Shown here piece after piece: positions 1 to 9,528 of a stretch of 64,000 nt of DNA; position 1 is the stretch's first letter, and every line of letters starts with the position of its first letter. Under the pieces are notes generated by a model, which was given only the letters and a program-made list of their open reading frames with translations, did not search any database and was not told the DNA's origin. Made by a program: the position numbers and the translations under genes. Origin of the DNA: Rhynchopus euleeides (Eukaryota; Euglenozoa; Diplonemea; Diplonemida; Diplonemidae); assembly GCA_963210315.1 (NCBI GenBank), contig OY723272.1, positions 1,302,001 through 1,366,000 of the forward strand, read 5' to 3'.

Positions 1-1050
1 CTGCGTGGCACCTCCAATCAGGGGAATAGGGTGCCCTTTCTGAGAGGTTTCCAAACCAGAAAAAGCCGGTTTTCTGGTTTGGGGAAATTTATAAAAAAAA
101 TGAGATTTCTGGAAAAAAACCAGAAATTTTTCAAGGCGTTTTCTCGTGGGGGATGAGGATATGTCCTTTTTTTTTTTAGGAGAGGGGGCCCGGTGCCTGC
201 GCGCGTCCTGTCGTACTGTGGCTGCTTGGTGGGGCTAGCGCAGCAGGTTCTACTTTTGCTTCTACGGGCTCTTAGCACTGTAACATGAACTACACAAACA
301 ACAAAGCTCTAGGGCAAACAAACCGCGCACTGGCCGGGGTTGAGCTGCGTGGGGCTCCGTGCTGGCGGCATGAACAAGGGGCTGTAGGCAAATCTACCAT
401 TCACAAGGGGCAGCCCGCTGGTGAGGGGAAAAGGGGGCGAGGTAAAGGGGGGGGGGGCAGGGGGGGAGAGGCGAAAGCGACTGACAGCGAGGGCGTGGAC
501 CGACTCCGCTGGCGCATTCACCGGAAGAAAGGGGAAGGGGGCACGGGGGTGGGGAACGGGAGGGGGGGGGGGCGAAAGGAAAGAGGGGGGTAGGGGGGGG
601 GGGGGGCCGACCTACGGCTATCTCGCTCCCCTGGCGGCCCTACTCCCCTGGCTCTGGGACCCCTGGGAACTCCGCTGCGAAGACCCCCGCGCCCCTGGCC
701 GGCTCGCCCGCGCCCGCTTGCCTGCCCGCGCCCTCAGGATATGTCCTCCTGACACCCACCCTTTTCCCGTTTTTTTTGCAGCCAACAGCCAGACGTTCAC
801 TACCGTGGCCTCCGGCGGCTGGGGGGCTCCGCCCCCCAGACCCCCCTGTGGCGCATGTCTCGTACTCAAGTCCTTCGAATCCCATCAGGTGGGGGATCCA
901 ACCACTCCAGTCGCCTCAGGACGCAGCCAACTCACACAGAATCTGTTCGCCCACACGAACAGATGTTCACTACCGTGGCCTCCGGCGGCTGGGGGGCTCA
1001 CGCCCCCCAGACCCCCGATATAGCGTGTGCCCGTCTGTCTATCTCACTTA
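1..1050. other. Repeat-rich non-coding stretch with purine runs
   Basis: No convincing gene is visible. The stretch holds a T-run (about 168-178), a long purine/G-rich block (about 420-610, with runs of 8-14 G) and two copies of the hairpin repeat described separately (795-848 and 965-1016). The open frames here have extreme composition and no recognisable domain. Downstream of the exon at 1,197-1,052 (minus strand), this block would be intron of that hidden gene; its C-rich minus-strand tract could serve as a polypyrimidine tract. Confidence 0.5.
795..1016 (+). repeat. Hairpin repeat, paired copies with linker
   Basis: Two copies of a ~52-bp sequence (795-848, 965-1016) start with GTTCACTACCGTGGCC and contain the self-complementary core GGGGGGCTCCGCCCCCC. 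They are separated by a ~115-bp linker (ACTCCAGTCGCCTCAGGA...CACACAGAATC). The same linker, clearly related but diverged, joins the pair at 37,608-37,828 in the opposite orientation, so the mobile or duplicated unit is larger than the hairpin itself. Confidence 0.8.
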
Positions 1051-1051
1051 C

Positions 1052-1197
1052 CCGGATACAGTGCTGAGTAGGAGGTCAGCACCACATCCATGAAGCGCTT
1101 CTTCGAAGCCTGGCTGACATCGGACAGGAGGTCGGACTTCCCCACCTGGGAGGTACACTCGCCGCGTTGGCGACATGCGTGACATGCGACACGATAC
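1052..1197 (-). CDS. Probable internal exon of an unrecognised gene
   Basis: On the minus strand a 146-nt stretch is bounded by an acceptor (CGTTTCAG before 1,197) and a strong donor (GTAAGT from 1,051). It is open in the frame giving YRVACHACRQRGECTSQ, followed by VGKSDLLSDVSQASKKRF and a tail ending in SYSALYPG. The composition looks protein-like rather than repeat-like, and there are three Cys in the N-terminal half (CHAC and a later C). Phases are 1 nt at each edge. I could not find the neighbouring exons with confidence. If real, the two hairpin repeats just downstream lie in its intron. The product is unknown; the call rests on splice signals and codon sense only. Confidence 0.4.
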
Positions 1198-1199
1198 CT

Positions 1200-4100
1200 G
1201 AAACGTGAGTGTGCCTGGCTAACACGGGCATTTCAACGGTCTGCCGGCGACCGTCCCCCAAACCAGTAAACCAGCAGTTTTGGAAAATCGGAGAGGTCAC
1301 CCTACTACCCTGCCTCCAATGCATGTTGTAAAAAAAGACAGGCTGCGGTGGCCCTGAAAAGTCCGATTCGCGTAGTTCTTACGAAATTCCTAAACAATTT
1401 TCAGGGATGAGCACCAACAGGGCCGTTGCTGTGTGTCAAAAGCCAACAGGAGACATGGCTGTGGTTTTAAAAAAGGTGTCCTGAACCACAAAGTGACCAA
1501 CAAATCGAATTGAGCGATTCATTCTATGCATGACACTCCTGCGGTGAACAAAACAAGAGGAAGAGACACGTGGCCGCCTGTCGTCTGCTTGACTCAGGCA
1601 CGTCAGGCGTCCTCAGTTGTGGCAGGGACACAGGTTCGAAGCTGTTCTGGGCTGTGTTTGGTTGCCAACGCTGTACTCGTTCGTTGTTCTGATTACAATA
1701 GCTTCGAATTGACCAACTAATTGGCTTCAGTTGGAGACTGGCACGTGACAGCCAGAACCAAACCTCCACAAGGAGACGTCAGACTTCATGAGGCAGCATC
1801 CACATGTTGCGATGATTTCATCTGCATGACAACCCGACAGCAGAGAGGCAAAGGGCCTGTCCACCGTGCCCCCTAAACCTTGAAAAAAATAGCCTGCCTG
1901 AAATATTCCAACAGAACCCAAAAGATACCCAACAGGATCCAGCACCACATGGCACAGGCATGGCGAGTGAAAGGAGGGGGCTGGCTGTGTGAAAACGCCA
2001 AGCCGTCAGTTACGCATGCATGTACCGCCGGTGAGGGGGGAGGGATGATGATGTAAAGTATTGCCATCAAACCACACTCACTTCATTTAACAAACAGGAG
2101 CAAGATGTGCCCTGAAAGCCGGTGTGAAATGGAAGGGGTGTGTGTGTGTGGCAGGCTGCGTAATAAAGGCCCAGACCCTCCCCCCCTCTCGGACACAGGC
2201 CATCTGCATATTACGCACAGGAGCATGGAATGGTCCTGCCCAGACTCCACCAAAAAGGGCGCGGCACACCATCACCATAGGGTGAGGAGTGGCTTCCCCG
2301 TCCTCCGGACCAGAGCCACGACACGCCACCCCCTAGGCTAGCAGGGGAACCAGGCCCCCCTCCACCTTAGGCTTTTAGAGCGATTTGAACGATTTATGGC
2401 CGTGCTAAGCAGGCCCCCCTCTGGTGAAAGGCGAGAGGCCCTGCTATTTGCATCGGGTCATTTTTTTTTGACAGAATCCGCGCGGGCCGTGGTGGGCCCG
2501 CTTTTGGCTCTGGGAGATGAGAGATTTTCCACAACATGTCGAATTTTGTACACACTGCACACACGCGAATGCACGGGTTATATTTGTTTTGAGTTTTTTT
2601 TTGACAATCACGAGCGATGCTCGATCTGCCCTTTTGCCATATATTTTTTTTTGCTGATTTGCAGCGGTGTATGATGCCGCTGTTCTGTGAGGTCCAGCCT
2701 CTGAGACTGGAGCTAGCAGGGGCCTTCAGAATCGGGCCCGATTCACACCCGAAAAGCGAAGGTGCCACAGCCAATTTTGCTTACTTTCCACACCCGCGAA
2801 TCGGGTGTGATACCCGATACTTGAGACGCCCGATTTCACTCCAAGTCTCAAAGGTTGGATCTCACAGTGCAGAGAAGCGCAAATCTCTCGCTGCTGATCT
2901 GCACCCATCGCCACCACACTCGCCACTTCTCATCAGCGGGGGTTTTTCTACTTGTTTCAACAACGCGGATATTTCGGTGCACCTGCATATATTAGATCCT
3001 GATTTCATTTTCCCAACCAAACCCCCCCCCCCTCCTCTCCTCCCCTTTCACTTCCTTTTTCGGTTCAATTCTTTGACAACGTGTTGCAGCATGACCAGTA
3101 CCCGCACCACGTCGACCACTCTTAATGACGTCTTGTTTTGGGCCTGCCACGCCACAGCCTCCTCCCGCTTGCTGCTTCAGGCATGAACGGGTATCAAGGG
3201 CACCTGGAGGGGCAAAAAAATTCCAGGCAGACGGCATCAGGGTGTGGCCCTTCGTTCTTTTCATTCATCAACATATGACGGACCGCGGGAACAGAACAAA
3301 AAAATTGAAGCATGTTGATTTTTTGAGAGTTGGGACCAACACAGGATAAAAGTGAGGGGGAGATCTCGGGGGATATACGCATATCATGCAACAGACACCA
3401 GCGCACAGCAGCAGCGTGCTCCTGGGCGACGGGTGGAACAGCGGGGGTTCTGTTGAGTTCTTGACAAATGCGTGTGTCGGAGCACGCCCAGCTTGAACTG
3501 GAGACACCAGATCAGACTGGGGCCATTTCTGGGGTGTTCGGCTTGCGAGAGCGGGGGATACGTGGGTGAGGGCGATTGAGGTGAATAAAATCCCCCCAAC
3601 CGCGAAAACCCGCTCCCTTCTATTTTGTGCTTCGGGGTGGAAGGAGGTCTGGCAGGCCACGAATTGCCGGCCTTCAGCCTCCTCTCCAAAATTATTGACA
3701 ACATGTTGCACGAACACCACGTGGGACCACTCTGAGTATGTCTCGTTTCGAACCTACGTGGTGGCGGGGGGGGGGGGGGTGGAGAGGGGAGTTTGTAGGT
3801 CGGGGGGGGGGGAAGAAGGCAAGTCGACGGAGAAAGGTAGGTGCGAGGGGTGGGGGGGGGGGGGTTACGATTGCCGTAGAGAGTGAAAATCAAAGTATCT
3901 CAACACCCTCGGGGGATTGGGGGCGGGGGGGGGGGGGGCAGGGGTGTAAATAAGGCCGACTCCCGACTCCCGACTCGCGCCGGATTTTTTGGGGTTGGGA
4001 GGGTTGCCTTGCTTCCCTTAGGGAATGTGCGGTATTAGGCACCCCATGGCCATAATGACCCCACTGCGATCCGCACAGACTCCAAATATTCAAAAGAAAG

Positions 4101-4450
4101 GGTTTTTGGAACACCCGAGGAGGGGGGTCCCGATGGGTGGGTGGGGGTGTGGGGGTCCCGCTGGGTGGGACATGGTGTGTGCCTCCCAGTCATCTTCTTC
4201 ATTACCGGTCTCTGAACTGGGGTGAGTTCATTGCCAAACCACTGCTGTGAATACGGCGCCCCTTTCCCGCCCCTTTTGCCAGATCCTGGCAGCTCCCAAG
4301 AAGAGTTGTGTTCCCGCCCCCATCAGGTGGTTGATCATACCGCAGCGCACACGTGCACACCCACACACACTCCACACAGATGCGTCACACATGTGACGCA
4401 ACTGTTGCGACACAAAACATGCCTCAGGTAGAGGCAGTAGTGTTTGACTC
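1200..4450. other. Intergenic stretch, no gene recognised
   Basis: No open frame here has a recognisable domain or good splice support. The contents I can name are a foldback element near 2,655-2,900, G-runs at 3,760-3,945 and the short tandem motif CCGACTCCCGACTCCCGACTC-like at about 3,957-3,976, which recurs at about 5,207-5,227. Some minus-strand frames near 2,100-2,330 are open but carry no sign of function. Confidence 0.5.
2655..2900. repeat. Foldback (imperfect inverted repeat) element
   Basis: The segment around 2,677-2,712 (TGTGAGGTCCAGCCTCTGAG...) is an imperfect reverse complement of about 2,847-2,877 (CTCCAAGTCTCAAAGGTTGG ATCTCACA). The inner GGGCCCGATTCACACCCG is matched by CGGGTGTGATACCCGAT. 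Translating the two arms gives related peptides (CEVQPLRL and CEIQPLRL), which shows that the match extends beyond the shortest stems. It is MITE- or hairpin-like, and no target-site duplication was identified. Confidence 0.55.
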
Positions 4451-4451
4451 A

Positions 4452-4898
4452 CAGCCAACATAGCTCTCAGTGGGGCCGTGGATGGTGTGGATGCATCCAT
4501 GCATGCATCCACGGCATCCAGGGATGCCCGAAAATGTCAAAAAATGGATTTTCGATTTGGCACAGGAAAATCGCTGAAAACCCCAAAAATTGACCAAAAA
4601 ACGTCGAAAAACCGATTTTTGGGCCCATTTTTCACCCAGGAACACGTTTTTGGGCCTCTGTAAAAAATCGATTTTTTGGGATATTTCGCGATTTTGGACA
4701 ACTACTCGCCCAGCCAAATTCGATTTTTGGCTGAAAATTGCATCCATCCATCCATGCATGCAGGCATACAGGCATTCATCCACTGCAGGCAGGCCTGCAT
4801 GCAGGGCTTCGGAGCTCCAGGCTGTGTGTGGATGCATCCACAAAAGTTGTGGATGCATGCGCTGCATGCACGGGAAATACTGAGAGCTATGCAGCCAA
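4452..4898. mobile_element. MITE with 13-bp TIRs and 7-bp target duplication
   Basis: The element spans 4,459-4,891 (433 bp). It begins CATAGCTCTCAGT and ends with the exact reverse complement ACTGAGAGCTATG. It is flanked on both sides by the direct repeat CAGCCAA (4,452-4,458 and 4,892-4,898), a clean target-site duplication. Subterminal regions are rich in GGATGCATCCA-like palindromes (about 4,488-4,520 and 4,740-4,865). The middle is A/T-rich with repeated AAAAATCGATTTTT-like words. There is no coding capacity. A 7-bp duplication does not identify the superfamily (hAT elements usually make 8 bp). Confidence 0.85.
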
Positions 4899-4899
4899 A

Positions 4900-6500
4900 T
4901 ACTGCTGCCGTGAGTGAGGTGCTCGCAGCGTGTGGGGCGCTGCGGGCGAAGTGGGGGGTTGGCTGGGACAGCCAACATGGCGCTGTGCGTCGCGTGCTTC
5001 TTCGCGGACCACCTCGCACGCGGGAAGACCCCGCAAGCGCCGAGTCAGTCCGCCCTGACCGAATGGTGGGCGACTGCTGGAGGGTACATGGGACTCTCCA
5101 CGGCAGAGGTGGCCGTACTACAGGATGCGTGCAGGATTGAGTAGGGTTTGAGACCGCCCGCCCCCCCCACCCCCCCACCCCAGGTACCTTAGGTGACTGT
5201 AAATAACCGACTCCCGACTCCCGACTCCTGACCCCCAAACCTTATTTACAGCCCTGGGGGGGGGGTGAACATGTATAAATGAGCAAATTGGCGCATTCCC
5301 CCTCCCCCTCACCCACCCACCCACCCACCGACGTCTCTCGGCTCCGTCTCTCAAAGTGAGGTCGTGCCCGTGAGGCTTCTGCCGTGTCTTTTTTTTTGGC
5401 AGTGGGTGCAGCGGGTGAAGTTGGCACACATCGCGGAGAAATCCAAACCTGTCGAATGGTTGTGATGCACGGCAGGCTGTTCCGCGAGTTGGCATTGCGC
5501 GCCGTTTGAACTTGAAATTTGGTATATGCGGGATTCAGTGCGTGGCTTTGGTTTCAGGCAGCAGCCTCTGGAGGTGACGTGTGTGTGTGTGGGTGTCGCT
5601 GTCATAAGAGAGTCTGAAGCTCAAAACCGGATGGGATTCTCCGGGATTTTGGCCTCTCTCTCCCTCCATCATCGGGGTTGACCTCCCACCCCCACGCCCA
5701 CCCGAGGCACCAACCGACACAAGCGCTCTCCCGCGCCAATCTTTACTCATCCGAGTGAATATTTCCCGCTTCAACGCATGAAACAAAAAAGTCCTTTTCA
5801 TTTTCCGAAAATTGTAAAAAGAAGAAAGGCTGAGGGGCTGAGCCCAATTTTACGTCGTACGGAGTTCGTCCGGGTTTCAAAGGGCACCAATATAAGTGAC
5901 ATATTCATGGGAGGGTGTTGAGGGAGAGCTCCGAAAACACGTTTCCGGAGTCAAATTTTTCTTTAGGGGTGGGGGTGAGGGGTGAGGGGGGGGGGGGCAA
6001 CTTTTCCACCCTTGACGGACAGATGTGCAAGCAAAAAAAATGCAAAAAACAAAACCGAAGGTGGGGCGTCGTCTGTGTCACCACCAAACCCGGTGAACAA
6101 ACCGCACAATATTGTTTTTCTCTTGTCTTCCGAAGGTTGGTACCTCTCTGAGCGCACAGTCGTAGCAACAAGGCAGAGGTAGATATGGTGCCTGTCACCC
6201 GAAAGCGCTGCACCCAGTGCTCTCGCGGTGGCGAAAAAGTGGTTTTTTTCGCCTTTTTTTTTTCACGGCACTTTTTTGCGTGGCGAATTTCGCCTTTTTT
6301 TTCCCCCGGAATTTTTTTCACGTGGCGGATTTCTCCGCACTTGAAGGAGTGTATTGTCCTCACAGGGGCCAAAATTGCTGGTGGAGCCCGGAAAAGGACG
6401 GCCTCCCATATTTCTCCTCGGGAGATGGGTGAAATACCCAGTGCTGTGTAGTACGGTGCAACATCGCGTACTCCCTGAGCCCTCGGTGGCTGAACGTGCG
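4900..6500. other. Intergenic, homopolymer-rich; no gene recognised
   Basis: An open frame at 4,914-5,144 (plus strand, 76 codons) begins just right of the MITE, but it has no recognisable domain and I do not call it. The rest contains poly-C/G runs, a CCGACTCCCGACTCCCGAC-type short repeat (5,207), CGCCTTTTTTTT motifs (6,240-6,320) and no convincing coding sequence. Confidence 0.5.
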
Positions 6501-6556
6501 TTCAGCCCTACGACTATGGATACAATATAGAAACTGTGCGCCCACAATGAAAGGAT

Positions 6557-6610
6557 GCTCACTACCGTGGCCTCCGGCGGCTGGGGGGCTCCGCCCCCAG
6601 ACCCCCCTGT
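6557..6610 (+). repeat. Hairpin repeat, single copy
   Basis: One copy of the ACTACCGTGGCCTCCGGCGG family with its GC-rich inverted core, in the same orientation as the copies at 795 and 965. It lies upstream of the LINE ORF1 and is out of context for coding, although the open frame reads through it. Confidence 0.8.
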
Positions 6611-6790
6611 TTGAAACCTCCAGAAGGTCCTCAAGATGGCTAGGGAACTGCCTGCCGGATGAGTCTCTCACCACCGTCCATGCACTGCATGGCTGCGGCA
6701 CACGATGTCTGCCGGACGATGAAGCCCACATCAGTGTGGGGCAGGTTATGCGCTGTCCACTCAGTGTGTCACGTGTCGACGTGATCGACG

Positions 6791-6814
6791 CCGCAGGCGC
6801 GAAGCGCCTGCGGA
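6791..6814 (+). other. Perfect GC-rich hairpin followed by T-run
   Basis: CCGCAGGCGC and GCGCCTGCGG face each other across a 3-4 nt loop (GAA), followed at once by AATTTTTTTTTT. The shape resembles an intrinsic terminator, but in a eukaryote that reading does not apply. It may be a 3' or 5' end structure of a mobile element next to the LINE. Confidence 0.5.
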
Positions 6815-7143
6815 ATTTTTTTTTCCGCCTCTTTTTTTCGACCTCAAAATTCGCCATGCCGTTTGTCAGATCGTGGCGACCAGCGAGAGCACTGGCTGCA
6901 CCAACTGTCTCGCTATTTTTTTATCCGAAACAAGAATCATTTTTATCGTGCAAGATACGTATGACCCTTGGGATCAATTGTTGTGGAAGATCATGTGTTT
7001 TGTGCGTCACGGAGCCAACACAGCACCCACTGCGTACACAGGGGACGCCACCACACAGGGGTGGCCACCTGGGGAGCTACACGCAAATACTGGGCTACCC
7101 ACACACACACACACACTGGAGGAGAGAGGGATACACGGGCAGA

Positions 7144-9528
7144 ATGTCACAGGCCGACCTCCACGGGGTCTCCTCCGGTAACACCGGTCCCCAGGCCGGT
7201 GGCCAACAGGCCGCCCCCCTGCCCCCCCTCGAATTTACAGAGCCTCGCAGATACGAGCTCCAGCCCCTCCCCCCCCTCTACGGCGCCACCCACGTGCGCG
7301 CCATCCTCCAGCACCTCCACTGGGATGCGGTGCTGGACGGATTAGAGGGTGGCGTCGCCGTCCTCGCCGCCGAGCGCCCCCCCACCCACGGCTCCCCCCC
7401 CACATGGACCCTCACGGTCAACGGGAAGGAGGTGGTCCTGACGGACACGCTGCTCCTCGAGGAGCAGAAGCAGCAGGAGGCGGCCGCGAAGAAAAAGGCC
7501 GAGGATGTAGCCCGCCTGAAGCGGCGCTACGATAGCGTCAGCGAGAGGCTCCAGGCGGAGCGCGCCGACGCAGCGAGAGCGGGAAGGGCCGCGAAGTCGC
7601 AGGCCAGTGGCGCCGTAGGACGGACCGGGCGAGGCGGCGGTGCGGCAGCAGCAGCAAAGCAGCACGCCCAGCAGGCGCAACAGCGGGTGACCAGGCTCCA
7701 GAAGGACCTGGAGAAGATCGCCGGGAGCCTGAGGGAGCTCGGCCACGACCCCGCGCCGACCGCCCCCGACACCGCCGCGGGTGATGGTGTGGCCTGGCAA
7801 TCCGAGATGCTGGGTCTGCGCCGCCTACTGCAGGAGCAGGACGCGCGTCGCCAGCAGTTGGAGGAGCAGGTGGGGCAGTTGCAGCTGGGTCACAACAACC
7901 TAGCTGAGCAGGCGTCGCAGCAGGTGTCGCAGCTGCAGGAACTGCTGGGTTCCCAGGCGCAGGAGCACGGGCTGCACGTGCAGCGTGTGGGGGATCGCCT
8001 CGGCCGCCAGGAGCAGCGGCTTGAGGAGCAGGCGACCCTGCTGCAGCGCCTCCAAGAGCGCAAACCCGCCTCCCCCCCCGCCACCGCCCCCACGCAGGAA
8101 GCAGCGCGGGAGCTGAAGGAAGTGAAGGTGCACCTCCGGAGGCAGGAGGGGTCCCTTGCCAAGGTCGCAGAAGCCCAGCAGTCGCTGGGCGAGGCCGTCC
8201 CCCTCCTCCACAAGCGGGTCGGGGTGCTGGAGCAGGGGGCGAAAGGGGCGGCAGCAGGCGCCGACCTGCAGCGGGTGGCGACCGAGCTCGCCAGCATGGG
8301 TAGCCGCCTGGAAGAGCAGGGCCGTGCGCACGCGGCAGAGATGGCTACGGCGCGGAAGGGCTGGGAAGCCAGCCGCAAGGCCCTCGAAGACGACATGCGG
8401 GGCCAGCTTGCGCAGCGGGACGCCCAGATCCGCCAGGCGCAGGTGGAACGGGACGGCCTCGCAGCCGACCTGCACGAGGCGCGCAAGGCCATGCTAGGCC
8501 TGCAGGGAACAGCGGGTCAGCAGGAGCCCCTGTCCCACCTCCAGGCGCTGCAGCTCCAAGCGGAGGTCGACAAGGTCCGCGCGGACCTCGAGGCCCAGCG
8601 CGCGCTGGAGCAGCGACGCCTCGACGCCGCGGTGGCAGAGCTGCGCAAGTCGTGGGAGGCGCAGCAGGGGGAAGCCGTGGTGTGCGACCTGCGGCTGCAG
8701 ACGGAACGCCTGGGTGTCGCGGTGAAGGACCTGCGGGCCTCCTGCGAAGCCCAGCGCAAGGAAGCCACGGCCGCCCAGCAGCTGTCGGCGCAGGCGTCCG
8801 TGGAGCAGGGGGCACGCCTCCAGGGCCGGCTGGACGAGGTGTGTGGGGAGCTGCGGGAGGCCTGCGAAGCGCAGATGGTGCGCCTCCAACAGGCCGGAAG
8901 GGAGGAGGGCGAGAAGGTGCAGCGCCAGCTGTCACAGCAGGCCAGCGAGCTCGGACAGAGCTGGCAGGGACTGTTGGAGGGGGTGCGCGACGCAGAGGAG
9001 GGCCGGAAGCGGCAGCATCAGGAGATGCTAAGCACGGTGAAGCGGGAGTTAGGCATCGACACGAGAGGGCGGAGTGGGTCCAAGGGGGCGAAGGGCAAGG
9101 CACCGCCGAAGCCCGCGGCCGGTCCGGCTATGGATGCCCCGCCAGCGCCCCCAGCCGCCGCCACCACCCCTTCCTCCTCCACCACCACCTCCACCTCCAC
9201 CTCCACCCCTGCCCCGCCCGGGGACTCACACAGCAAACCAGTGACACCCGTGGCACCCGAGACACCAGCAACAGCGAACGCTGCCCCTACCCCTGCGCAG
9301 CCAGCAGCAGTGCCGCCGGCAGCACCGGCGCCGCCTGTCCAGCCCGCCCCGCCGGCCCCACCTCTCAGAGACCTAGCGCCCACGGCGGATGCCGGGGATA
9401 AGGCCCCACCGGGTAGGGAGGCGGGAGCCAGCAGGAACGGGAGGGTCAGGCAGGCCTCCATCACGGCGTATCTGAGGCCCCGCTCCAACCGCCTTACTCC
9501 CTACCCGCAGAAGCAAGAGGAGGAGTAG
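7144..9528 (+). CDS. LINE ORF1 protein: coiled-coil, 794 aa
   Basis: By analogy with other LINEs, this is the RNA-binding/chaperone partner of the retrotransposition particle. The ATG at 7,144 (MSQADLHGVSSG) is the first sensible in-frame start; the frame is open further upstream but runs through repeat DNA. After a short N-terminal domain (LPPLYGATHVRAILQHLHWD, residues about 40-60) the protein is almost entirely Lys/Glu/Arg/Gln-rich helix, from residue about 110 to 640, with many EEQ and LQ heptad patterns: a very long coiled coil. A Pro/Ala/Thr-rich linker follows (about 650-760), then a basic C-terminus. I see no RRM or zinc knuckle, so it differs from typical I-element ORF1 proteins. The next ORF is in the same frame behind one UAG. 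Confidence 0.75.
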   Translation: MSQADLHGVSSGNTGPQAGGQQAAPLPPLEFTEPRRYELQPLPPLYGATHVRAILQHLHWDAVLDGLEGGVAVLAAERPPTHGSPPTWTLTVNGKEVVLTDTLLLEEQKQQEAAAKKKAEDVARLKRRYDSVSERLQAERADAARAGRAAKSQASGAVGRTGRGGGAAAAAKQHAQQAQQRVTRLQKDLEKIAGSLRELGHDPAPTAPDTAAGDGVAWQSEMLGLRRLLQEQDARRQQLEEQVGQLQLGHNNLAEQASQQVSQLQELLGSQAQEHGLHVQRVGDRLGRQEQRLEEQATLLQRLQERKPASPPATAPTQEAARELKEVKVHLRRQEGSLAKVAEAQQSLGEAVPLLHKRVGVLEQGAKGAAAGADLQRVATELASMGSRLEEQGRAHAAEMATARKGWEASRKALEDDMRGQLAQRDAQIRQAQVERDGLAADLHEARKAMLGLQGTAGQQEPLSHLQALQLQAEVDKVRADLEAQRALEQRRLDAAVAELRKSWEAQQGEAVVCDLRLQTERLGVAVKDLRASCEAQRKEATAAQQLSAQASVEQGARLQGRLDEVCGELREACEAQMVRLQQAGREEGEKVQRQLSQQASELGQSWQGLLEGVRDAEEGRKRQHQEMLSTVKRELGIDTRGRSGSKGAKGKAPPKPAAGPAMDAPPAPPAAATTPSSSTTTSTSTSTPAPPGDSHSKPVTPVAPETPATANAAPTPAQPAAVPPAAPAPPVQPAPPAPPLRDLAPTADAGDKAPPGREAGASRNGRVRQASITAYLRPRSNRLTPYPQKQEEE

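Noticed and set aside
6791-6825. Rho-independent terminator
   Set aside because: Hairpin plus T-run has that shape, but the window is eukaryotic.
6496-7143. Upstream extension of LINE ORF1
   Set aside because: Non-ATG start and it reads through a hairpin repeat. The first ATG with protein-like sequence is at 7,144.
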